This document shows positions 6,876 to 12,787 of a stretch of 13,725 nt of DNA, in pieces; the stretch's first letter is position 1, and every line of letters starts with the position of its first letter. The stretch covers positions 1 through 13,725 of the forward strand of contig CAXSEA010000082.1 in assembly GCA_964235675.1 (NCBI GenBank), written 5' to 3'. Origin of the DNA: CAXSEA01 sp964235675. GTDB taxonomy: Bacteria; Armatimonadota; Armatimonadia; Armatimonadales; Capsulimonadaceae. The translations under genes and the position numbers were made by a program. The notes under the pieces are model-generated. The model saw only the letters and a list, made by a program, of their open reading frames with translations, was not told the DNA's origin and ran no database searches.

Positions 6876-8033
6876 ATGGCTAAACGAATCTTGAATGTGG
6901 GGCTGGTCGGCTATCAATTCATGGGCAAGGCACATTCCAATGCCTACCGCCAGGTCGCTCATTTCTTTCCGGAGCTGGATACCGTTCCCTCGCTCAAGGC
7001 GATTTGCGGCCGCAACGAGGCGGCCGTGGCGGAAGCGGCGGGGCAGCTGGGTTGGCACAGCTACGAGACCGATTGGCGGCGGCTGATCGAGCGGAGCGAT
7101 ATCGATTTAATTGACGTTTCCACCCCCGGCAACCTGCATGCCGAAATTTCCATCGCGGCGGCCAGGGCGGGAAAGCATGTGCTTTGCGAAAAGCCGCTCG
7201 GCAATACGGCCGAGGAGGCTCGGGCCATGCTGGAGGCTGCCGAAAGCGCAGGAGTCAAGCACGGCGTGTTTTTCAACTACCGCAAGGTGCCTGCCGTGGC
7301 GCTCGCCAAAGAGTTGATCGACAGCGGGGCGCTGGGCCGCGTTTATCATTGGCGCGCGACTTATTTGCAGGACTGGATTGCCGATCCAAACTTCCCGATG
7401 GTCTGGCGCTTGAACAAGGAGCTCGCGGGTACCGGCGCTCACGGCGATTTGAACGCCCATTTAATTGATCTGGCCCGGTTTCTTGTCGGCGAGATCACCG
7501 AGGTAAGCGGCGTGATGGAAACGTTCGTCAAGCAGCGCCCGGAGGCGGCTTCGGCTGGCGCGCAAAGTGCGGCAGCGGAAGCGATGGGCATGGTGACCGT
7601 GGACGATGCGGCGCTGTTTCTCGCGCGGTTCGATAACGGCGCGCTCGGCTCGTTCGAGGCGACTCGGTTCGCGTTGGGCCGCAAGAACTACAACCGCTTC
7701 GAGATCAACGGCTCCGGCGGCTCGATCGCTTTCAATTTAGAGCGGCTTGACGAGCTGGAAGTCTATACCGAAGAGACTCGCAAAGGCACTTACGGCTTTC
7801 GCACAGTCAGCGTGACGACCGGTGATGATCCGTACAGCGGGCATTTCTGGCCGGCGGGGCACAATATCGGCTATGGCGAAACGTTTATCGGACTGATCGC
7901 GGATGCGTTCGGCGCGATTAGCCGGGGAGAAAATCCTTCGCCCAGCTTTGTGGATGGCTACCGCAACAATGTCGTGCTGGACGCGGTCGTTCGGAGCGCC
8001 GAATCCAAGCAGTGGGTGGCGGTGAGCTACTGA
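6876..8033 (+). CDS. Gfo/Idh/MocA family NAD(P)-dependent oxidoreductase
   Basis: Cytoplasmic dehydrogenase of the glucose-fructose oxidoreductase / inositol dehydrogenase / MocA superfamily, oxidising or reducing a hydroxyl on a sugar or cyclitol. Seen (385 aa, the usual length): Rossmann motif near the N-terminus with G9, G12, G17 and H20 (GLVGYQFMGKAH), STPGNLH at the end of the nucleotide domain, the family EKP motif with catalytic K106, and D191-x3-H195 in HGDLNAH, matching the catalytic Asp/His spacing of inositol dehydrogenase. The C-terminal beta-sheet domain includes INGSGGSIAFNLERLDEL. Start: ATG 6876 has GGGAGGAAGG at 6859-6868; the frame is open upstream but overlaps the PPIase in another frame. 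Substrate cannot be assigned. It stands alone between a hairpin and convergent proC, and may depend on read-through from the PPIase gene. Confidence 0.92.
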   Translation: MAKRILNVGLVGYQFMGKAHSNAYRQVAHFFPELDTVPSLKAICGRNEAAVAEAAGQLGWHSYETDWRRLIERSDIDLIDVSTPGNLHAEISIAAARAGKHVLCEKPLGNTAEEARAMLEAAESAGVKHGVFFNYRKVPAVALAKELIDSGALGRVYHWRATYLQDWIADPNFPMVWRLNKELAGTGAHGDLNAHLIDLARFLVGEITEVSGVMETFVKQRPEAASAGAQSAAAEAMGMVTVDDAALFLARFDNGALGSFEATRFALGRKNYNRFEINGSGGSIAFNLERLDELEVYTEETRKGTYGFRTVSVTTGDDPYSGHFWPAGHNIGYGETFIGLIADAFGAISRGENPSPSFVDGYRNNVVLDAVVRSAESKQWVAVSY

Positions 8034-8046
8034 TGAGGAAGGCGAA

Positions 8047-8078
8047 GCAGCCGCGTGGTTAAGAAAGCTCGCGGCTGC
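8047..8078. terminator. Hairpin between convergent dehydrogenase and proC genes
   Basis: GCAGCCGCG at 8047-8055 pairs with CGCGGCTGC at 8070-8078 (9 bp, 14-nt loop). It begins 13 nt after the dehydrogenase stop and overlaps the last codons of proC. There is no T-run. It could end the dehydrogenase transcript, but part of it is constrained by coding sequence. Confidence 0.45.
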
Positions 8079-8931
8079 GTTCGGTGGCGGCTTCGATAGC
8101 GTCGATGAGCGCCGTGCGAAGTCCGGCTCGCTCCAGGACGGCGACGGCTTGGATCGTGGTGCCGCCCGGAGTGGTGACGTTGTCTTTCAGCTCGGCTGGG
8201 TGCGTGTTGGTTTCGAGCACCATCTTGGCCGCGCCGTAAACTGTTTGCGCGGCCAGCAATCGGGCGGTTTGACGGCTGAGGCCGGCTTTGACGCCGCCGT
8301 CCATCAGCGCCTCGATCAGCATGAACACATAAGCCGGACCGCTGCCGGAAAGCCCGGTGACGGCGTCCATGAGCTTTTCTTCCACTTCAACGGCTTTTCC
8401 CACGGCGCAGAACATCGACAATGCGAGCTGCATGTGCGCCTCGGTGGCAAATGCTCCCCGTGCCAAAGCGGTCGCGCCTTCGAGGACGGTTGCGGGCGTG
8501 TTGGGCATGGCTCGGATCACTGGCTTGCCGTCTCCGGCGAGCGCTTCCATTTTGGCGATGCGCACTCCCGCGGCGATAGAGATCACCAGCTGATCCGGGC
8601 GAAGGGTCGGCGCGATATCGGTGAGCAGGACCGCCACGACAGGCGGCTTGGTGGCGATTAAGATCACGTCGGCCTCGGCGACGGCCTCGGCAATCGAGCG
8701 AGCGACTTTGGCGTCTTGATCCTGGGAGTTTGTGAGTAACTGCGCCAGGGACGCGGCAAGCTCGACTGATTTCGCTGCATGCGAGTCAAAAAGAGTCAGA
8801 TTTTTTAACTGCATCAGGCCGGAGACGGCGAGGCCGCGGGCTAGCGCGCCGCCCATGATGCCGATGCCGATTATCGCGATTTTAGCGTCGCTTAATGCGA
8901 GCTGCGAGGGAGTGGTGGATGGTTCTGTCAT
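8059..8931 (-). CDS. proC: Pyrroline-5-carboxylate reductase
   Basis: Catalyses the last step of proline synthesis, reducing 1-pyrroline-5-carboxylate to L-proline with NAD(P)H in the cytoplasm. Seen (290 aa): GxGxMG nucleotide-binding motif at 22-27 (IIGIGIMGGALARGL), AxKPP after the fourth strand, RAMPNTPA in the middle, GSGPAY at 196-201 opening the C-terminal helical domain, then the family signature GLSRQTARLLAAQTVYGAA and TTPGGTT near the end. Length fits the family (about 270-290). Start: ATG 8931 is chosen because the upstream ATG at 8967 lies inside a terminator hairpin. ATG 8931 has no clear Shine-Dalgarno, and the terminator T-run ends about 6 nt before it. It is last in the phoU-yggS-sepF-proC series, but that terminator separates it from sepF. 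Confidence 0.93.
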   Translation of the reverse strand: MTEPSTTPSQLALSDAKIAIIGIGIMGGALARGLAVSGLMQLKNLTLFDSHAAKSVELAASLAQLLTNSQDQDAKVARSIAEAVAEADVILIATKPPVVAVLLTDIAPTLRPDQLVISIAAGVRIAKMEALAGDGKPVIRAMPNTPATVLEGATALARGAFATEAHMQLALSMFCAVGKAVEVEEKLMDAVTGLSGSGPAYVFMLIEALMDGGVKAGLSRQTARLLAAQTVYGAAKMVLETNTHPAELKDNVTTPGGTTIQAVAVLERAGLRTALIDAIEAATERSRELS

Positions 8932-8937
8932 GCCAGT

Positions 8938-8977
8938 TAAAAAGCCGCTGGAGACGCGGCGAGGCATCTCCAGCGGC
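8938..8977 (-). terminator. Intrinsic terminator between sepF and proC, directly in front of the proC start
   Basis: Read on the minus strand, an 11-bp perfect stem (arms GCCGCTGGAGA and TCTCCAGCGGC, plus positions 8967-8977 and 8944-8954, 12-nt loop) is followed at once by TTTTT and AA. This is a textbook Rho-independent layout. It starts 33 nt after the sepF stop, and the T-run ends about 6 nt before the proC ATG. Confidence 0.8.
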
Positions 8978-9010
8978 CCAAAGTAAGATATAAGATCGTT
9001 TATGTAACAG

Positions 9011-9661
9011 CTACTCGCGGTCGAAGAAAGGCTTGGAGACGGTCAGCTTGGTTTTGTCTTCTACGTCGATTGTGATCGTGCTGGGAGTGAAAAGATAGAC
9101 CTGGGTGCCGATCTTCTCCACGCTGCCGTCCATGGCGTAGGTGGCGCCGTTTAAGAAGTCGATCAATCGCTCGGCGACGTCAGGGGGAGTCTGCTCGATA
9201 TTCACGATCTGCTGGATACCCTCGCGGAGGCCGTCAACGGCGCGGCGGACGTCCTCGAACGACTGGACGGTGCGGCGGACGGTGACGGAGTGCGTGCGCT
9301 CGCGCTCGACGCGCATCGGTGAGACGGTGGTGGGCCTGCGCATCGGATTCAAAGCTCCTCCAGCCATACGGGTTGGGCCATTGACGCGGGCTACTCCGGA
9401 CGATTCTACCGCGAACTGAGGCGTGCCGTTGACGACGGTGGAGGGTCTTGGCGGTGGGGGCTGCGCTGGGTTGCGCTGCGGTTGCGGCGCGATTTGGGGA
9501 GCCTGTCCGGCATGCGCGTCCGAAGCGTCCTCGTAGTAGGCGTCGTCGTCGCCGTCATGGGTGAAGCGGTCGAGAAAGCGGGACCAGAGGCTTGTGCGTT
9601 GCCGGTCGTGGGAGTCGATCTCCTCGTCTTCATATTCCGCGCCATCATGGTCGTATGACAT
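9011..9661 (-). CDS. sepF: Cell division protein SepF
   Basis: SepF polymerises, binds the FtsZ C-terminal tail and anchors it to the membrane at the division site. Seen (216 aa): an acidic N-terminus, a short amphipathic stretch SLWSRFLDRF at 24-33 that could be the membrane-binding helix, a disordered Pro/Gln-rich linker at about 50-115, then the SepF core domain at about 125-200 with SFEDVRRAVDGLREG, NIEQTPPDVAERLIDFLNGATYAMDGSVEKIG and a final strand pair. G172 and G179 fit the conserved glycines of the dimer/polymer interface. In Bacillus the membrane helix is at the extreme N-terminus; here about 20 acidic residues precede it. Start: ATG 9661 with CAGGAG 7 nt upstream, a good ribosome site. 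yggS lies 168 nt upstream on the same strand, the classic partner. Confidence 0.93.
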   Translation of the reverse strand: MSYDHDGAEYEDEEIDSHDRQRTSLWSRFLDRFTHDGDDDAYYEDASDAHAGQAPQIAPQPQRNPAQPPPPRPSTVVNGTPQFAVESSGVARVNGPTRMAGGALNPMRRPTTVSPMRVERERTHSVTVRRTVQSFEDVRRAVDGLREGIQQIVNIEQTPPDVAERLIDFLNGATYAMDGSVEKIGTQVYLFTPSTITIDVEDKTKLTVSKPFFDRE

Positions 9662-9829
9662 AGCAAATCTCCTGAAAGGATTAGTCCTTACTCAGAAGTT
9701 TACAATGGAAAATGCCGGTTTACACGGCTTCGGAAAAACATTCTCGCGCCAAAACCAGAAGAAAGATTCCATTCGTCAAACGCATGTTTGCAGCTATACG
9801 CTTGCTTGCCCGAGCGTTGATTTATTCTC
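9662..9829 (-). other. 168-nt gap between yggS and sepF
   Basis: No ORF, strong hairpin or clear promoter is visible. It contains CAAAC-GCAT-GTTTG (9777-9790), a short inverted repeat, and the sepF ribosome site CAGGAG. A TTGACG occurs on the minus strand but has no acceptable -10 at the right distance. sepF may be read from the upstream operon. Confidence 0.4.
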
Positions 9830-10591
9830 CTACGTGGCGGGCGGCCGCCGACTGCCCAGGAGGGTAGTGCCGACCCGGATGCAAGTGGAGCCTTCCTCGA
9901 TAGCGCATTCGTAATCGGCGCTCATGCCCATGGAGAGAATCTGCCGGCAGCCTTCGGGAAGAGCGTCGAAGAGGCGCTTCGCCTGAGCGAAATACGGACG
10001 CGGGTCAGCAATTTGGGTGCTGTCGGAGTTGAGTGGCGCGATTGCCATGAGGCCGCGCAGATTTATCCCCGGCGTTTGCTGGAGCGCTTCGGCAAGGCGG
10101 AGGGTGTCGTCCGGGGCAATGCCGGATTTAGTGTCCTCATCGCCAAGCTTCACCTGGATAAGAATCTCCTGGGGAGCGCCGAGCGATTCGGCGGAGCGTG
10201 CTATTCGCTGCCCGAGCTTTAGCGAATCGACGGTCTCGATGAGCGCGAAGCGGCCCGCCACTCCGTTGGTTTTGTTGGACTGGAGGTGCCCGATAAGGTG
10301 CCATCGCGCGCCTTCAAGCGTTGCGGCGCTCGAATCGGCGGCAAGCTCGTCTTGCTTGGCCAGCGCCTCTTGAACGTAGTTCTCGCCGAAGTCGCGCAGA
10401 CCGGCGGCATAGGCCGCTAAGACGACCGGCGCTGGGTGCATTTTTGTGACACACACGATTGAGACGGCGTCGGCTCCGCGTCCGGAGCGCTGGGCGGCAA
10501 CAGCCACTTTTTCTCGGAGCGCGGCTGCGCGGGCGGCAATCTCGTCAGCGCTGAACTTATCTGCCGACGCTGCGAAAGCGTTACTTTGCAA
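9830..10591 (-). CDS. yggS: YggS-family pyridoxal 5'-phosphate homeostasis protein
   Basis: PLP-binding protein of the YggS/PROSC (PLPBP) family, a single alanine-racemase-like barrel that buffers PLP and affects amino-acid and keto-acid balance; no catalytic activity is established. Seen (253 aa): VCVTKMHP with the PLP-binding K50, FGENYVQE at 68-75, WHLIGHLQSNK at 97-107, QVKLGDEDTKSGI, GLMAIAP, and the C-terminal phosphate-binding MGMSADYECAIEEGSTCIRVGTTLLGSR region (one stretch, split by small loops). Length is typical, with an N-terminal extension of about 10 residues. Start: TTG 10591, which overlaps the 3' end of phoU by 11 nt; no Shine-Dalgarno and no nearby ATG or GTG, so translation is probably coupled to phoU. 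sepF follows after 168 nt. Confidence 0.93.
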   Translation of the reverse strand: MQSNAFAASADKFSADEIAARAAALREKVAVAAQRSGRGADAVSIVCVTKMHPAPVVLAAYAAGLRDFGENYVQEALAKQDELAADSSAATLEGARWHLIGHLQSNKTNGVAGRFALIETVDSLKLGQRIARSAESLGAPQEILIQVKLGDEDTKSGIAPDDTLRLAEALQQTPGINLRGLMAIAPLNSDSTQIADPRPYFAQAKRLFDALPEGCRQILSMGMSADYECAIEEGSTCIRVGTTLLGSRRPPAT

Positions 10592-11381
10592 GGCCGTTGC
10601 CGTTGCCGTTGCTGGAGCCGTGATGGTCGCTTAACTCGTCGTGGCCGTGGGCGTTGTCGGCAGGGGAGGAGACATATCCCACTATCGAGGAGGGAGAGGA
10701 GTCAAAGCGCTTGTGCTCGTGGGCGATACGGGATAAATCGCCGGTTTCAATGAAATTGACTCGCTCCGCGATGTTGGTGGCATGATCGGCGATGCGCTCA
10801 AGCGAGACCAAGACCAGGAGAGTGTAAGAGGCCGCTTCGACAAACGAAGCATTATCCTGCGCCAGCTGAAAAAGCTCGTCGCGTGAGGTGCGGAACATGT
10901 CGTCCACGATGTCGTCGCTTTTGCAAACTTCGCGGACTAGATCGACGTCGTGGTTGATAAACGAAGTCAAGCTGCTGGTGAGCATGCTTTGGACGGCGTT
11001 GTGCATCGCTTCGACGTCGATGAGGGGGCGAGGGCGGAAACAGCGGTGGATCAGTTTGCGGCTGTTTTTGGCGATTTCCACGGTATGATCGCCGACGCGC
11101 TCGATTTCCGTGGCCACTTTGATCGCGCTGCTGATGCGCCGCAAATCGCGTGCCATAGGCTGCTGCAATGCCAAGAGGCGGAGACTGGTGCTCTCGACTT
11201 CCTCTTCGAGCGTGTCCACGATGGCGTCATCGGCCAGGACTTTTGCCACGCGCGCGATATCGGCTTCCAAAAACGCCGCGACGCTGTTCGCCAGCATTGT
11301 CGCCACTGTACTGCCCATGCGCACGAGACTTTCGTCAATCGCGCCGAGCTCGTGGATAAAATGTTGACGTGTCGAGATCAT
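10581..11381 (-). CDS. phoU: Phosphate signalling complex protein PhoU
   Basis: Cytoplasmic helical-bundle protein that links the Pst phosphate transporter to the PhoR/PhoB-type two-component system and damps phosphate uptake and Pho regulon expression. Seen (266 aa): two repeated three-helix PhoU units. The first carries ATEIERVGDHTVEIAK (about 90-105), the second LERIADHATNIAE (194-206); both are the E/DxxxD-type metal-cluster helices of the family. A polar C-terminal tail of about 50 residues, rich in His, Ser, Gly and Asn, extends beyond the core. Start: ATG 11381 gives the normal PhoU opening (MISTRQHFIHEL) with GGAG 11 nt upstream; a TTG at 11423 would add 14 residues with no ribosome site. 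It heads the phoU-yggS series and overlaps yggS by 11 nt. No pst or phoR gene is in this window. Confidence 0.93.
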   Translation of the reverse strand: MISTRQHFIHELGAIDESLVRMGSTVATMLANSVAAFLEADIARVAKVLADDAIVDTLEEEVESTSLRLLALQQPMARDLRRISSAIKVATEIERVGDHTVEIAKNSRKLIHRCFRPRPLIDVEAMHNAVQSMLTSSLTSFINHDVDLVREVCKSDDIVDDMFRTSRDELFQLAQDNASFVEAASYTLLVLVSLERIADHATNIAERVNFIETGDLSRIAHEHKRFDSSPSSIVGYVSSPADNAHGHDELSDHHGSSNGNGNGLAK

Positions 11382-11464
11382 CGTTGGTACCGCTCCGACT
11401 GATTCCGTAATGTCTGTGCCCAAGGATGCGGACAGCCGTTTTAGACTGACCGCAGCAAACCTTA

Positions 11465-11473
11465 ATTATATCA
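11465..11473 (-). promoter_or_regulatory. Extended -10 promoter for phoU
   Basis: On the minus strand TGA-TATAAT is a perfect -10 hexamer (plus 11465-11470) with a TGn extension (11471-11473). No good -35 lies at 16-18 nt, which an extended -10 can tolerate. The transcript would start near 11458, giving a leader of about 77 nt. Confidence 0.65.
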
Positions 11474-11490
11474 CACTTTCCAGGTGTAAT
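11470..11490. promoter_or_regulatory. Inverted repeat overlapping the phoU promoter, possible operator
   Basis: ATCACAC (11470-11476) and GTGTAAT (11484-11490) form a 6-of-7 inverted repeat with a 7-nt spacer. It covers the TGn extension and the region just upstream of the phoU -10, a classic repressor position. It does not look like a Pho box (direct CTGTCAT-like repeats). Confidence 0.4.
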
Positions 11491-11513
11491 CATATTAAGA
11501 GGAGCTTAAATAA

Positions 11514-11527
11514 CGAACTCAAGTTCG
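11514..11527. promoter_or_regulatory. Perfect CGAAC-N4-GTTCG palindrome, SOS-box-like
   Basis: CGAAC (11514-11518), TCAA, GTTCG (11523-11527). The form matches the CGAAC-N4-GTTCG core of LexA boxes in Bacillus and actinobacteria. It sits where the -35 of the plus-strand TATACT promoter should be, so a bound protein would block that promoter. LexA identity is an inference. Confidence 0.45.
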
Positions 11528-11535
11528 CCTTACGT

Positions 11536-11544
11536 TGCTATACT
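11536..11544 (+). promoter_or_regulatory. Extended -10 promoter (distal) for the deacetylase
   Basis: TGC-TATACT: TGn extension at 11536-11538 and a 5/6 -10 hexamer at 11539-11544. The -35 position (about 11516-11521) has no consensus and lies inside the CGAAC-N4-GTTCG palindrome. Leader about 106 nt. Confidence 0.45.
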
Positions 11545-11584
11545 TTCACCTGATGACCATGGTTCGGCAGGGGCACTGAAGGCG

Positions 11585-11593
11585 TGATAAAAT
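11585..11593 (+). promoter_or_regulatory. Extended -10 promoter (proximal) for the deacetylase
   Basis: TGA-TAAAAT: TGn at 11585-11587 and a 5/6 -10 hexamer at 11588-11593, no recognisable -35. It would give a leader of about 57 nt and is free of the upstream palindrome. Confidence 0.4.
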
Positions 11594-11656
11594 AGAATAA
11601 TCCTCATCTCTCCCTCGTGTTGCATTCGCCATCGTCCCGCTAAGGTTAAGTCTATT

Positions 11657-12730
11657 ATGCCGCTGCCTCGCCGAATATTTCGTTCCGTTTTGATTACCGC
11701 CGGATTCGGCTTCGCCGGTTTGACGACTCTAGGCCTTTCCGGATGCCACTTGGCGGCTCACAAGGCGGCCACGCGCTCGGTAGCCGCAGTCAAGCCTGCT
11801 GTTCCGCAGCATCCGCCGCTTAATTTGGCGCTAGGATTGCCCAACGAGGCCGGCGAAGTGCCGATTTTGGAGTACCACGAGCTGACCCCAGTTGGGGTGC
11901 GGCCGCACGCCTATCAGTATCCGCTGGCATCGTTTCGGGCGGATATGCAGAAGCTGTACACGCTTGGATACCGGCCGATTAACTTAACCGAGCTGGTGAC
12001 GGGGCATATCGACTGCCCGGCGGGCAAATCGCCTGTAGTGATTACCTTCGACGATGCGCTGCGCGGCCAAATCGACTATACGCCGGACGGAAAAGTAGAC
12101 CCGAACTGCGCCGTGGGCGTGTTCCAGGAGATGCATTCGGAGCATCCGGACTGGCCGCTGAGGGCGACTTTCTTTGTCCTGCCGCGCAAGGGCTCCACGA
12201 ACTATTTTTACCAAGCTCAGTTCAGCCAAGCCAAGCTGCAATGGCTGGCGGCCAACGGCTTTGAGCTGGGCAATCACACCGTGCATCATCTGCTGGGAAT
12301 TAAGCATTGGCCGGATGAGCGTGTGGAAAGCGAATTCGCGGTCGCGGCCAAGATGATCGACGACAACGTTCCAAATTATAGGGTCGATCTGCTGGCGCTG
12401 CCGTTTGGAGTTTATCCGAAGAACCAGAAGCTTGTCCAGCAAGGAAGCTACCAAGGCTTGACGTATGCCAATATCTGTGCGTGCCTGGCGGGCGCGGGGC
12501 CAGCGCCGTCGCCGGTGACAAAGCGCTGGAACCCGTACCGGCTGCCGCGTATCATCCCTGGGCCGGAGCGGTACGGGATCCCGTACTGGCTCGATTATCT
12601 TCAGGCGCACCAGAAAAAGAAATATGTCAGCGACGGCGATCCACTGATAATGACGGTGCCGAAGGCGGACAGCGGCGAAGTCATTCCGACGCAGCTACAG
12701 AAGCTTGGACTGCAGCTCAGAACCTACTAA
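11657..12730 (+). CDS. Polysaccharide deacetylase (NodB homology, CE4) lipoprotein
   Basis: Membrane-anchored extracytoplasmic hydrolase that likely removes N- or O-acetyl groups from a cell-surface or wall polysaccharide. Seen (357 aa): lipoprotein signal peptide with lipobox LSGC (acylated C30), a short Ala/Pro linker, then ILEYHEL near 75, the usual lead-in of this family. Next is the CE4 motif VVITFDDA with D132/D133 (catalytic base and metal Asp), then the metal-binding GNHTVHH with H207 and H211. LLALPFGVYP follows as the motif 3 equivalent (family RxPxG/Y, here weaker, without Arg). An insertion between motifs 1 and 2 (about 140-195) includes a long loop. Start: ATG 11657 with AAGG 11 nt upstream. 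It diverges from phoU and ends at a strong hairpin. Substrate (poly-GlcNAc, peptidoglycan, other) is unknown. Confidence 0.88.
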   Translation: MPLPRRIFRSVLITAGFGFAGLTTLGLSGCHLAAHKAATRSVAAVKPAVPQHPPLNLALGLPNEAGEVPILEYHELTPVGVRPHAYQYPLASFRADMQKLYTLGYRPINLTELVTGHIDCPAGKSPVVITFDDALRGQIDYTPDGKVDPNCAVGVFQEMHSEHPDWPLRATFFVLPRKGSTNYFYQAQFSQAKLQWLAANGFELGNHTVHHLLGIKHWPDERVESEFAVAAKMIDDNVPNYRVDLLALPFGVYPKNQKLVQQGSYQGLTYANICACLAGAGPAPSPVTKRWNPYRLPRIIPGPERYGIPYWLDYLQAHQKKKYVSDGDPLIMTVPKADSGEVIPTQLQKLGLQLRTY

Positions 12731-12777
12731 CGCCGAACGCCCCGCGCCACCAATGAGGCGGCGCGGGGCGTTCGGCG
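12731..12777. terminator. Perfect 18-bp GC hairpin between convergent genes, no U-tract
   Basis: Arms 12731-12748 and 12760-12777 are fully complementary (core GCCCCGCGCC), loop 11 nt. It begins on the base after the deacetylase stop codon and ends 10 nt before the GH16 stop. No T-run on either side. Likely a bidirectional terminator or 3'-end stabiliser. Confidence 0.7.
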
Positions 12778-12787
12778 AACTAAGCGT

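Noticed and set aside
11382..11423. TTG start giving phoU 14 extra residues
   Set aside because: No ribosome site and no family support; ATG 11381 gives the normal PhoU N-terminus with GGAG upstream.
11553..11579. Tiny ORF MTMVRQGH in the deacetylase leader
   Set aside because: No ribosome site and no run of a regulatory amino acid, so no support for a leader peptide.
11984..12610. 208-codon frame antisense to the deacetylase
   Set aside because: Arg/Gln-rich shadow frame with no start signal; the plus strand has the CE4 motifs.
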